DNA from: Candidatus Cybelea sp.
GTDB taxonomy: Bacteria > Vulcanimicrobiota > Vulcanimicrobiia > Vulcanimicrobiales > Vulcanimicrobiaceae
NCBI GenBank assembly: GCA_036489315.1
Contig: DASXFZ010000029.1
Span: forward strand, 1 to 64,000
Direction of reading: 5' to 3'
DNA: 64,000 bases
In this document: in pieces, positions 41,970-50,823 of the stretch
Numbering within the stretch: the first letter of the stretch is position 1
How the letters are laid out: every line of letters begins with the position of its first letter
Notes under the pieces: generated by a model
What the model was told of the DNA's origin: nothing
The model's input: the letters and a program-made list of their open reading frames with translations, nothing else
Database searches by the model: none
Made by a program: the position numbers and the translations under genes

Positions 41970-43453
41970 CGCCGTGCTCCGGCGGCCGTCGCGCGATTCG
42001 ATAGCGCGGCCGCGAGCGCGGTGCCCAATGCGTGCGCCTCCTCCATCTTCGTCACGCGACCCTGTACGCTCGCACGCACGAGATTTCCCGGCTCGGCCTC
42101 GGCTGCTCCCATGACGACCATGTCGCTGCCGGCGAGGCGAGCGTGGATGCCGATCGGCGCGCTGCACCCGGCGTGCATCGCCGCGAGCGCAGCTCGCTCG
42201 CATTGCACGCACAGCTCGGTGGGCGCATCGTTGACGGCGGCGCGCAGTAATGCCGCAATTTCCTCATTGCCGGCTCGGGTCTCGACGGCGAGCGCGCCTT
42301 GGCCGACCGCCGGTACCATCTGCTCGAGCTCAAACGGAACGACGTGGCTCGCACCCTGCCCAAGACGGTTCAGCCCCGCCATCGCCAGCACGATGGCGTC
42401 GTACTCGCCGTCGCGCAGTTTGCGCAGTCGCGTATCGACGTTGCCGCGCAGCGTCTCGTACCGCAGATCCGGGCGAAGCCCGAGCAGCTGCGTGCGCCGC
42501 CGCGGGCTCGAGGTCCCCACGACGGCCCCCGCCGGCAGTTCGTCGAGACCTGCATAATGCTCGCTGCAGAACGCATCGCGCGGGTCCTCGCGCAGCGAAA
42601 CCGCGGCGATCCGCAGATCGGCGGCAAGCGTACTCGGAAGATCTTTACAGGAGTGGACTGCGTAGTCCGCGCGCCCGTCGCGCAGCGCGTTCTCGACCTC
42701 GGTTACGAAGACGTTGACGCTGCCGATCCGATCGATCGAACGAAGCTGGTCGCGATCGCCGCTGGTCGTGATACCCAGGAGCGTCGTGGCGATGCCGCGT
42801 TCTGCCAAACGCGCGGCGACGCTGCGGCTCTGGACGGTCGCCAGCCGGCTGCGCCGCGAGGCGCATATCGCGCTTCGGTCCGGCATGCGCGCAAGCTCCT
42901 CCACCGGCTGCTGCGCGAGTTCGCGCAGGATCTCTGCGCCTTCGTCTCGCGGGAAGAGTTCCTTGATCGCGCCGCGCATTCGGCGCAGCGTCTCGAGGGC
43001 GAGGCCGTACTCCGGACCGAAATGAGCGGAAAGCTCCCGAACGATTCGTTTGGAAAACGCCGGCGACGCGCCCGAGGAATCGGCGCTGATCGTCAACTCT
43101 CCCACCCGCAGAACCGCCGGCATCGTGAAGTCGCCGCGTTCGGGCATCGAAGCGTCGCAGGCAAGAACGTTGGCGGCGCGCGCGTCGTCGACGACCTGCG
43201 CGTTCACGGCCGTGTCGTCGGTCGCGGCGACGACGAGCGACGCGCCGTGCAGATCGTTCGAATCGTAGGCCCGCTGGGCAAACGTTCCGCCGCACTCGCG
43301 CAGAAGATCGCGCAGACGATCGCCGATGCGCTCCGCAACGACCGCGATCGGGAAGCCCGCCGCTGCGAGCGATTCCGCTTTGCGCGCGGCGACGTTTCCT
43401 CCGCCGACGATTAGCGCTCGGCGGCCATGGGAGCGCAGGGAAATCGGTAACAT
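41966..43453 (-). CDS. Precorrin-2 dehydrogenase - porphobilinogen deaminase fusion (CysG N-terminal + HemC)
   Basis: 495 residues. Residues 1-~200 are a Met8/CysG N-terminal domain: LIVGGGNVAARKAESL, AATDDTAVNAQ, DFTMPAVLRVGELTISADSSGASPAFSKRIR-like. Residues ~200-495 are HemC: SRRSRLATVQSRSVA, HSCKDLPSTL, GTSSPRRRTQLL, RGNVDTRLRKL, and the dipyrromethane-cofactor Cys in MHAGCSAPIG. HemC polymerises four porphobilinogens; the other domain oxidises precorrin-2 and may insert iron for siroheme. Fusing an early common step to a branch step is unusual. It is the first gene of the operon, divergent from the glycosyltransferase with a 50-base spacer. Confidence 0.93.
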   Translation of the reverse strand: MLPISLRSHGRRALIVGGGNVAARKAESLAAAGFPIAVVAERIGDRLRDLLRECGGTFAQRAYDSNDLHGASLVVAATDDTAVNAQVVDDARAANVLACDASMPERGDFTMPAVLRVGELTISADSSGASPAFSKRIVRELSAHFGPEYGLALETLRRMRGAIKELFPRDEGAEILRELAQQPVEELARMPDRSAICASRRSRLATVQSRSVAARLAERGIATTLLGITTSGDRDQLRSIDRIGSVNVFVTEVENALRDGRADYAVHSCKDLPSTLAADLRIAAVSLREDPRDAFCSEHYAGLDELPAGAVVGTSSPRRRTQLLGLRPDLRYETLRGNVDTRLRKLRDGEYDAIVLAMAGLNRLGQGASHVVPFELEQMVPAVGQGALAVETRAGNEEIAALLRAAVNDAPTELCVQCERAALAAMHAGCSAPIGIHARLAGSDMVVMGAAEAEPGNLVRASVQGRVTKMEEAHALGTALAAALSNRATAAGARR

Positions 43454-43503
43454 ATGGGCGCACGAAGGCTTCAGCGTCCGGCAGCCAAAAACCGCCTTTG
43501 GTC

Positions 43504-45168
43504 ATGAGAGCAAGCGCCGACGGAGCCGTTCGCGCGGCCGTCGCGGGTGCGGTGGTTGCCGCGTTGACGACCCTGCCGGGTTTAGGCGTGGGCACGCTCT
43601 GGGACAACAGCGAGACGGCGTACGGTGAAGTCGCGAAAGAAATTCTGCTGACGCACGACTGGGTCGTCATGCACCTCAACAACGTGCCGTACTTCGTGCA
43701 GCCGCCGCTCTATTTTTGGTTAGGCGCCATTTTCTCGCTCTTCACCGGACCGACGCCCTTCGCACTGCGCTTACCCTCGGCGCTGGCCACGATCGCGCTC
43801 TGTGCCTTCACCGGCTACGCCGTCGCGCGCCAGGCGGGATCGCGCGTCGGCATCTACGCGGCGGTGATCCTCGCAACGAGCTTGATGCAGGCCGTGATCG
43901 GCCGGCTGGCGATCATGGATGCCCTGCTCGACCTCACGGTTGCAATGACGATCTTTTGGTGGTTTCGCGCGCTCGAGACCGGGCGAGACCGCTATGCGAT
44001 CTTCGGCTGGATCGCGGCGGGCTTCGGATTCCTTGCCAAAGGCCCCGTCGCGCCGGTCGTCGCGCTACTGGTCATCGTGCCGTTCTTTCTCTGGAACCGC
44101 CGGATCGAGCCGATGCGACCGCCCTCGGCGCGAGCGTGGATCGCCGGACTGGCCGCGTTTCTCGTCGTCGCTGCACCTTGGCCCATCGCGCTGGTCGCAC
44201 ACTATCACCTCGCCCCGCTGCAAAAACTGATCGGCGAGTATACGATCGGGCGCTACACCGGCGTCGTCGAGAATCAGTCGGGCCCGATCTGGTACTACGT
44301 GCCGGTCATCATCCTCGGCTTCTTTCCGTGGATCGCATTTCTGCCGATGGCCTTCGCGTACGGGGTACGCGCTTTGCGGGCGGACGTGCTCGAGCACGCT
44401 GCGACCGCGCGCCTGGTTCGCCTCGCGTTTGCATGGGGCGTGATGCCGCTGCTCTTTTTTAGCTTCGCGAGCACGAAGCTGCCAAACTACATCGCGCTCG
44501 AGTTCCCGGCGCTCGCCATACTGACGGCGCTGTATTTCGAAGCCGTCGTGCGGCGTGGCGGCACGCGTTCGGCGGTTTTCTCGGCGGCAACCGTGCCGAT
44601 TACGATCGGCGCGCTCGCTTTTGCAATCTGGCTCTTCATGCGCAACAATCGCTTGACGGCCGAAATCGCGATCGCCGTTCCGCCGATGCTTGCGATGGCG
44701 GTTGCGATCTTTGCCGGATCGCTGCTCACGGCGTTTTTGGTCGCCCGCCGCTCAACGGTCAATGCCGCACCGTATGCACTCGCGCTGGCGGCGATCGTCG
44801 CCACCGACGTGCTCGCAATGACGGTGCTGCCGCACGCCGAGGCGTTCAAGCCCGTGCCGCGGCTGGCGGCCATGATTGAGGCGCAGCGCCGGCCTGGGGA
44901 CGTCGTTGCGATCCAAGGAGTCTCGGGCGGAAACGCGCTGCTCTTCTACACTCGTCCGGTCGTAGTCGCCCTCGCGCCGCCCTCCGACGGCGATCCGCAG
45001 AGCGACGGCATCGCGCCTCGCAGCGTGATCTGCACGGCAAAGCGCGCCTGGGTGATCGTGCCCGCAAACGGCGCGCAGGAGCCGACGTATGGGAGGATTC
45101 GGCGGTTGATCACGGTCGACCGCAAAGCCGCCCTCGTACTCTACGAAGGGCCGCCGTGCGATATGTAG
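43504..45168 (+). CDS. Glycosyltransferase 39 (ArnT/PMT-like) membrane protein
   Basis: 554 residues from ATG 43504. It begins with a helix and the family signature LWDNSETAYGEVAKEILLTHDWVVMHLNNVPYFVQPPLYFWLGA (conserved acidic residue and PPLY). About eleven more helices and a C-terminal soluble segment follow. GT39/ArnT enzymes use polyprenyl-phosphate sugars to modify lipids or proteins outside the membrane. The acceptor is unknown. Its stop is 6 nt from the convergent cytochrome gene. Confidence 0.88.
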   Translation: MRASADGAVRAAVAGAVVAALTTLPGLGVGTLWDNSETAYGEVAKEILLTHDWVVMHLNNVPYFVQPPLYFWLGAIFSLFTGPTPFALRLPSALATIALCAFTGYAVARQAGSRVGIYAAVILATSLMQAVIGRLAIMDALLDLTVAMTIFWWFRALETGRDRYAIFGWIAAGFGFLAKGPVAPVVALLVIVPFFLWNRRIEPMRPPSARAWIAGLAAFLVVAAPWPIALVAHYHLAPLQKLIGEYTIGRYTGVVENQSGPIWYYVPVIILGFFPWIAFLPMAFAYGVRALRADVLEHAATARLVRLAFAWGVMPLLFFSFASTKLPNYIALEFPALAILTALYFEAVVRRGGTRSAVFSAATVPITIGALAFAIWLFMRNNRLTAEIAIAVPPMLAMAVAIFAGSLLTAFLVARRSTVNAAPYALALAAIVATDVLAMTVLPHAEAFKPVPRLAAMIEAQRRPGDVVAIQGVSGGNALLFYTRPVVVALAPPSDGDPQSDGIAPRSVICTAKRAWVIVPANGAQEPTYGRIRRLITVDRKAALVLYEGPPCDM

Positions 45169-45174
45169 GAGCCG

Positions 45175-46698
45175 CTATGGTTTGTAGCTGCTGACCTGCG
45201 CTTGCGTTACCGCCGAGGCTTTATTGTTTCCGAGGCTGCCGCGAATGTAGGTGATGACGTCGGCGATGTCCTTATTCGAAAGCTGACCCTTCCACGCGGG
45301 CATCTGTCCGTTGTACGTCATGCCGGCGATGGAGATCTGGCCGTGCAGGCCGTTGAGCACGATCCCGATGACGGTTTTCGCATCGCCGGTTACGACGGGA
45401 TTGTTGGCGAGCGGCGGAAACGCTCCCGGCGTACCTTGCCCTTGCGCGCCGTGACAGGTCGCGCAGTTCGCAGAGAAAACCTTCGAGCCGTTGGCGTTGG
45501 CGACGCCGCCGGCCGCGGAGCCGCCCGTGCCCGAATTCGCTGCCGTTGCCGTGCCGGGAGAGCCCGGGAGCGTCGCCGCCGCAGCCTCGCTCAGCACGAC
45601 CGATTCGGGTGGTGACGCCGGGGCCGCCGCCTGTTTGGCCATCGTCGTAACTTGCCCGTAGATCGTGAGCCCGATTATCCCAAAGACGACGATCGCCGTC
45701 GACCATAAGAGGCCCGTGCGCCCTGCAAAGCTTCGCGTGCGGGTGCGATCGAGCCACGGCAGCAGTAGAACCACCACGAGGAATAATGTTGGGACGATGA
45801 TCGTCGCGATCAGCTCGGTGCCGATCGACAGCGGCCCGAGATGAATTTCCGCCGGCACGAGCGCCAATAACCCGAAGAGCGAGAGAAAATACCAAGCCGG
45901 ATACGGTACGAAAAACTTCGTCGGATCGGCCTTCGCGTCGAGATACGGCGGGAACGCGAACGAGAGGAAGCAGATGATGATGAAGACGATGAACGAGAAC
46001 GCGCCGTCCATGAAGAACTGATCGGGCCAGAACCGCCCGGGGCGCAACGTACGGCGATCCTCGACGACGGGGCCCGCCGAACCGTTATGGCGGAAGATCG
46101 CCAGGTGCGCGCCGACAAGCAGGACGAGCACGGCCGGCATCAGCCAGACGTGAAGCCCGAAGAAGCGGTTGATCGTCTCCGTGCCCATTCCGCCGCCGCC
46201 CTGCGCGATGTGCTGAATCATCGGACCGGCCATCGGAGCGAGGCCGGTTATATTGAGCGATACCTGCGACGCGAAATATGCGTCCATGTCCCAGGGCAGA
46301 AGATAGCCGGTGAGGCCGAGCACCAGCGTAACCAGCAGCAGCAGAACGCCGACGACCCACTGCAGTTCGCGCGGCGACTTATACGCGCCGAAAATCAAGA
46401 CTTGCAGCAAGTGCAGGAAGACCAGGGCGATCATCGCCGACGCGCCCCAGTAGTGCACCGATAGAAGGAAGTGCGTGTACGGATTGAGATAGATCGCGCG
46501 CGTCGATTCCCAGGCCGTCGCAGCCGACGGTGCGTAGAAAAACGTCAGGAATATCCCCGTGACGATCTGCACGATCATCGCGAAGAGCGTCGCGCTTCCG
46601 AAAACGTACCAATAGCTCGCGCCGCCCGGGACGTCCTCGGTGAGGAACTCCTTGGCCATCGAGACGAATCCAGTGCGCTTTTCGATCCAGTTGAGCAT
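45175..46698 (-). CDS. Cytochrome b fused to a cytochrome c domain (bc complex)
   Basis: 507 residues. The b-type core has helices with the haem-ligand histidines in LSVHYWGAS...VFLHLL and GLHVWLMPAVLVLLVGAHL, the quinone-site region and the C-terminal half with PYPAWYFLSLFG (the PEWY-like motif reads PAWY). After about residue 375 an Ala/Gly/Ser linker leads to a cytochrome c with CATCHG and a distal Met (NGQMPAW). One chain thus carries electrons from quinol to an attached haem c, as in some Gram-positive and early-branching menaquinol complexes. It starts 11 nt after the Rieske gene stop. Confidence 0.95.
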   Translation of the reverse strand: MLNWIEKRTGFVSMAKEFLTEDVPGGASYWYVFGSATLFAMIVQIVTGIFLTFFYAPSAATAWESTRAIYLNPYTHFLLSVHYWGASAMIALVFLHLLQVLIFGAYKSPRELQWVVGVLLLLVTLVLGLTGYLLPWDMDAYFASQVSLNITGLAPMAGPMIQHIAQGGGGMGTETINRFFGLHVWLMPAVLVLLVGAHLAIFRHNGSAGPVVEDRRTLRPGRFWPDQFFMDGAFSFIVFIIICFLSFAFPPYLDAKADPTKFFVPYPAWYFLSLFGLLALVPAEIHLGPLSIGTELIATIIVPTLFLVVVLLLPWLDRTRTRSFAGRTGLLWSTAIVVFGIIGLTIYGQVTTMAKQAAAPASPPESVVLSEAAAATLPGSPGTATAANSGTGGSAAGGVANANGSKVFSANCATCHGAQGQGTPGAFPPLANNPVVTGDAKTVIGIVLNGLHGQISIAGMTYNGQMPAWKGQLSNKDIADVITYIRGSLGNNKASAVTQAQVSSYKP

Positions 46699-46708
46699 CA
46701 GCGATTAC

Positions 46709-47392
46709 CTATGCTTGGTAGGAGACGACGATGCGTTGCGGGGTGTTCGACTGATACACGATCCAGGTTACCTCGGCCGCGCCGTTTTGGGAGCGCAGCG
46801 GGAGCGGGTCGAGACCGCGCGGCGCCGGCCCGGCGATGTGCGTGCCGTCGAACGTGTATTGCGACCCGTGACACGGGCACATGAAGCGGTTCTGTGCGTC
46901 GCTCCAGTTGTAGTAGCAGCCCAAGTGCGGACAGATCGGGCTGAAGACCACGAAGCCCATGCTGACGGGAGCGTAGGTCAGGTCGCCGTCCGGACCCGGA
47001 ACGTTGAAGATGTCGGGCCGCGCGGCCCGGAACTTGTCGAGGTCGATCTTGATGCCCCACGCGTACTCGTCGGCGGCCTGCTCCGGCAGGTAGCCGTCCT
47101 TATACTTCATCGTGAACGTCAGCTTGACGGGCTTTTCCGTAGCCTTCCGCAACGCATCGAGCTCTTGCGCGCTCAGCGGCGACCAGGTGCCGGCGGCGGC
47201 ATTCTTGGGCGGGAGCAGCGACCCGACGATCGGAACGGCGAGCACGAGTCCGACGATCCCGCCGATCGTCAGCGTGGCGTTGGCCATGAACGTTCGCCGG
47301 CTAACTTCCTCGGGCGTTTGCGCCGGCGAGTCGTGTGCGCCTGCCGGCGTCAGGCCGGCGTCGTGCGGGGCGCCGGCGTTCGAGTCAGACAC
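46709..47392 (-). CDS. Rieske iron-sulfur protein
   Basis: 227 residues. A Tat-type signal anchor (SRRTFMANATLTIGGIVGLVL) fits export of a folded protein; tatA and tatC are in the same gene series. The [2Fe-2S] ligands are in CPHLGC and CPCHGSQY. It accepts an electron from menaquinol and passes it to the haem c. The 150-nt spacer before it (47393-47542) has no gene and probably contains a promoter for the bc genes; no clear consensus is seen. A Pro/Ala-rich N-terminus of about 30 residues precedes the twin arginine. Confidence 0.94.
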   Translation of the reverse strand: MSDSNAGAPHDAGLTPAGAHDSPAQTPEEVSRRTFMANATLTIGGIVGLVLAVPIVGSLLPPKNAAAGTWSPLSAQELDALRKATEKPVKLTFTMKYKDGYLPEQAADEYAWGIKIDLDKFRAARPDIFNVPGPDGDLTYAPVSMGFVVFSPICPHLGCYYNWSDAQNRFMCPCHGSQYTFDGTHIAGPAPRGLDPLPLRSQNGAAEVTWIVYQSNTPQRIVVSYQA

Positions 47393-47542
47393 AATCGTTC
47401 TCTCCAGCAGCAGGTACGGGTCGCAGGCTCATTTGGGCTTAGTGTAAGCCTGACCTCTCGGCTTGCGCCAGGACGAAACTCGGACTCTGGCCCGCCCACG
47501 GGACGAATCCGGGACGCCCGTCGTTTGCCGGGGCGGCGGCCC

Positions 47543-48379
47543 TCACACCTTGTAGCTGTGTAAACCCGAGATCCAGATGTTCACGCCGAGATAGCAGAAG
47601 ATGATCGAAACGAAGCCGAGGACGCTCACCCAACTCGTCCGCAGCCCCCGCCACGCGTGCCGGGTGTGGAGATGCATGTACGCGAGGTAGACGATCCAGG
47701 AAAAGAGCGCCGCCGTCTCCTTTGGGTCCCACTGCCAGTACGCACCCCACGCCTCGTGTGCCCACATGGCGCCGGTGATGATGCCGACCGATATCAGCGG
47801 CAGGCCGATGGCAACGGCGCGATAGACGATCACGTCAAGTGCCGGCAGGCTGGGAAGCGCGCCCAGCCAGCGTGCGACCGCTGCCGACTTCGTTCCCTGC
47901 GCGTAGAACTTGAGCAGGTAGATGCACGAGAAAACGAACGCAACCAGGAACGCGGCGTACGACGATACGACGATCGGCACGTGGATTTTTGCCCAGTACG
48001 ATTGGAGTGAGGGAACCGGCGGCATCGTCCCCTCGTACCAGGTAACGCCGTAGGCGAGAAAGATCGCCGCCAGCGCGAGCACGAAGCCGCCGGCAAACCA
48101 AAGGCGGTAGCGAAACGCAAAGCCGATGAAGATCGCCACCGACATCGCCGCGAAGAGCGACAGCGAACCGTAGAGGTTGAGCAGCGGCCAGACGCCGGTG
48201 GTCTCGAACCGGACCGCCAGCTGCGCGAACTGCGCGAAGCAGCCGAGGATCGCGAGCGGAATGCCGGCTCGCGCAAACCATTCCTCTTGTGAAAAGAAAT
48301 AGATGATCAGCGCAAGCGCGCCGAGCGTGTACGAGCCGAGCGCTACCGCGATGAGGATTTCGTCCCAAGCAAAATTCAT
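47543..48379 (-). CDS. ccsA: Cytochrome c biogenesis protein CcsA/CcsB-type (haem handling)
   Basis: 278 residues, about eight helices. The WWD haem-binding motif reads WGAYWQWDPKETAALFSWIVYLAYMHLHTR, with flanking histidines in MWAHEAWG and HLHTRHAWRG. It carries haem across the membrane for attachment in system II cytochrome c maturation with ResB. The ATG overlaps the resB stop by 4 nt. Confidence 0.94.
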   Translation of the reverse strand: MNFAWDEILIAVALGSYTLGALALIIYFFSQEEWFARAGIPLAILGCFAQFAQLAVRFETTGVWPLLNLYGSLSLFAAMSVAIFIGFAFRYRLWFAGGFVLALAAIFLAYGVTWYEGTMPPVPSLQSYWAKIHVPIVVSSYAAFLVAFVFSCIYLLKFYAQGTKSAAVARWLGALPSLPALDVIVYRAVAIGLPLISVGIITGAMWAHEAWGAYWQWDPKETAALFSWIVYLAYMHLHTRHAWRGLRTSWVSVLGFVSIIFCYLGVNIWISGLHSYKV

Positions 48380-49719
48380 AAGCCGGCTGCCTTCAACGCT
48401 ACCACCAAACGCCCGAACTCGCTTTCGAAAACGTCGTACCCCTTGACGGTTGTGGCTGCCAGGCCGACGCACGACGCGCCCGTGCCGCGCCCGTCCACTC
48501 GAACGTACAGCCGGGCGGGCAGAAAATAGAACGAGATCACCAGTCCCGCGAGCAGCACGAAGGCGCCGATACCGACCAGCGGAACGCCCGGATCGTGGCG
48601 GTATTGGAAGCCGCTATAGAGGACGTATTTCTTCGGTACGAGCCGCCATCCGCCGCCCAGGTCGATCCAGGTGCCCAGCGGCACGAGTGCCTCGCCGAGG
48701 GTGCTGCCCGACTGCGAGACCGAGAGCACGACCGCCGGATCGTTGACGCGCGGGTCGGCCGTGGGCATGCCGCTCTGCTTGTCGACGGTCGGCACGAAGC
48801 GTTCGTACGAAAAGCTTCGCTGCGAGCCGGGAAGCGAGAGCGAATCGCCTTCTTGAAGCGTGCGTCCGGAGGTGTCGCGGTCGACGACGCCGTTGTGCGT
48901 TACGAGAAAGCGCATGCCGAAACCGTAGCTCGCCTGATAGTAGAGCGTGTCGTCGACGTCGATCGGATGGTTGACGCGCACCGTCAGATGCTTGGGGACC
49001 CCGTCTTTACCGGTGACGGTGACGCGTGAAACGTAGTCGACCGGCTGGTATACCATTCCGCTCTTCGTCTGCGTCGGCGCGATTTTGTAGGCAAAATCGT
49101 CGAGCTTCAGCACGGCGCCGGTCTGCGAAATCGCGGCGGTCTCGCCGGTGAGCAGCGCGACCTCGCCGGAGAAACCTCGCGCCCAGTAGAGCGCCGTTCC
49201 GGCGGCGATGATCACGAAGCCCGCGTGCGCGACCAGGACGCCTCGCCGCGCCCAGTCGTGCTTGTCGGCGAAGCTCCACTCCGTACCTTCGAAGAGACGA
49301 TGGCGCACACGCCAGCCGCGCGAGGCGAAGTACTCCGAGAGCCGCTCGCGCACGTCGTCGGGCGGCGCCGCCGCGTCGATCTCCGCGTGAAGCGGGATCT
49401 TGTCGATCTTGACCGGTCGAAGCGCCGGCAGGCGCGCGGGTATTACCCGTTTGAACGTGCAGACGGCAAGCGAGAGCAGTATCAGCCCGACGATGCCGAC
49501 ATACCACGGCGAGTGATAGACGTTGTCGAGATTGAGGCGCAGGATCGCGCGCGCCAGCGGAGCGGCGTACGAGCCGAAGTAAACACCCGCTTCTCGTCCT
49601 TGATCGATGACGACTCCCAGGAGCGTCAAGATGCCCCATACGACGAAAAGCGAGACCGCAAAGAGCACGTTACCGAACGTGCGGATGAAATCGGCGTACA
49701 GCGCGCGCGCTGCCGTCAA
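48376..49719 (-). CDS. resB: Cytochrome c biogenesis protein ResB/Ccs1
   Basis: 447 residues. Three N-terminal helices (FGNVLFAVSLFVVWGILTLLGVVIDQG, SPWYVGIVGLILLSLAVCTFKRV, GVLVAHAGFVIIAAGTALYWARG) are followed by a periplasmic domain and a C-terminal helix (VGIGAFVLLAGLVISFYF). System II c-type cytochrome synthetase partner of CcsA. The start overlaps the tatC stop (ATGA). Confidence 0.92.
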   Translation of the reverse strand: MTAARALYADFIRTFGNVLFAVSLFVVWGILTLLGVVIDQGREAGVYFGSYAAPLARAILRLNLDNVYHSPWYVGIVGLILLSLAVCTFKRVIPARLPALRPVKIDKIPLHAEIDAAAPPDDVRERLSEYFASRGWRVRHRLFEGTEWSFADKHDWARRGVLVAHAGFVIIAAGTALYWARGFSGEVALLTGETAAISQTGAVLKLDDFAYKIAPTQTKSGMVYQPVDYVSRVTVTGKDGVPKHLTVRVNHPIDVDDTLYYQASYGFGMRFLVTHNGVVDRDTSGRTLQEGDSLSLPGSQRSFSYERFVPTVDKQSGMPTADPRVNDPAVVLSVSQSGSTLGEALVPLGTWIDLGGGWRLVPKKYVLYSGFQYRHDPGVPLVGIGAFVLLAGLVISFYFLPARLYVRVDGRGTGASCVGLAATTVKGYDVFESEFGRLVVALKAAGL

Positions 49720-50474
49720 GCCGTTTTCCAGCGGCGTTCGAGCGGAACGATGATCCAGATCGAAAGCTCGTAGAGCACGTACATCGGCAGCGCCAGCAGC
49801 GCCATCGTTAACGGATTACCGTCCGGGGCCGCGAGGCCGCCGGCAACAAAGAAGCCGAAGAGCGCGTGACGGCGGTAGTGTTTGAGCGTTGCCGCGCTGA
49901 CGATCCCCAGGCGTGCCAGGCCGATCAGCACGATCGGCGTTTGGAAGATGATCGCGAAGAGCGCGAGCAGGACGATGACGAAGTTCAGCGTGGAGGCGAC
50001 GCCGAAGGTCGGCGTCGCGACGGCGTCGGTGATGTGCAGCAGCGCGGCGACGACGCGCGGAATCACCACGAAATGGGCAAAGGCCAAGCCGAGCAGCGCC
50101 AGCAGCAGCGAAGGAATAATGAAGGCGTAGACCATCCGGCGGGTGCGTGGATGAATGGCCGGCACGACGAAGAGCCACAGCTGCTGCAGCAGCAACGGAA
50201 GGCCGAGGACGATTCCGCCGACGATCGAGAACTTGAACTCGGTGAAGATGACGTCCGCCGGGCCGAACGCGTGAAGCTGCAGCCCGCCGAAATACTCGCG
50301 CATCATCCAGCGGATCACGTACTGCGACGGCCAGAAGAGCACTACCGCGATCGCGCCGACGGTGGCGATCGCGATCAAGAGACGATTACGGAGCTCCCGC
50401 AGGTGCTCCGTGATCGGCATCTCTTTTTGGTCCCACGGCGCTTCGTCAGCGCCGCGTTCGGCCAAGAGCGGCAA
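49716..50474 (-). CDS. tatC: Twin-arginine translocase subunit TatC
   Basis: 252 residues from TTG 50474, preceded by AGGAAG at good spacing; ATG 50420 would give 234 residues. The family blocks are ITEHLRELRNRLLIA, FTEFKFSIVGGIVLGLPLLLQQLWLFVVPAIHPRTRR and GLAAPDGNPLTMALLALPMYVLYELSI, with six helices. TatC recognises RR signals; the Rieske protein encoded in the same series is a natural client. Confidence 0.95.
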   Translation of the reverse strand: MPLLAERGADEAPWDQKEMPITEHLRELRNRLLIAIATVGAIAVVLFWPSQYVIRWMMREYFGGLQLHAFGPADVIFTEFKFSIVGGIVLGLPLLLQQLWLFVVPAIHPRTRRMVYAFIIPSLLLALLGLAFAHFVVIPRVVAALLHITDAVATPTFGVASTLNFVIVLLALFAIIFQTPIVLIGLARLGIVSAATLKHYRRHALFGFFVAGGLAAPDGNPLTMALLALPMYVLYELSIWIIVPLERRWKTA

Positions 50475-50498
50475 CGAGGCTTCCTACGCGCTGCGGCT

Positions 50499-50801
50499 TT
50501 ACGAGCTCGGCGTGCCCCGCCCGGGCGTGGGCGGCGGGATGGCGTCGCCGGTCGACGAGCCGATCTCGACGTTATCCATCACGTCGGCCGATGCCGTAGC
50601 GGCTCGCATGCGTGCTTCTTCGCGTGCTTTGGCCGCGGCCTCGTCGGCCTCGGCCTGCCCCATCAAGAATTCTTTTTTGGCTTGGCCGGCGCTGCGGGCG
50701 AGCTTGGGAAGCTTGTCGGCACCAAAGAGGAGTGCTCCGACGACGAGGATTCCGATGATGATCGGCGCGTCGATGATTGCGAGAAGCGGATGTAGCGTCA
50801 T
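50499..50801 (-). CDS. tatA: Twin-arginine translocase pore protein TatA
   Basis: 100 residues: a short N-terminal helix (IIIGILVVGALLFGADKLPKLARSAG, with the FG/KLP hinge), an amphipathic helix (AKKEFLMGQAEADEAAAKAREEA) and a disordered Pro/Thr tail. Several copies oligomerise with TatC for export of folded proteins. Only one TatA/B gene is seen here. Confidence 0.93.
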   Translation of the reverse strand: MTLHPLLAIIDAPIIIGILVVGALLFGADKLPKLARSAGQAKKEFLMGQAEADEAAAKAREEARMRAATASADVMDNVEIGSSTGDAIPPPTPGRGTPSS

Positions 50802-50823
50802 ATCTGTTCGAGTCCTTTGCGCC

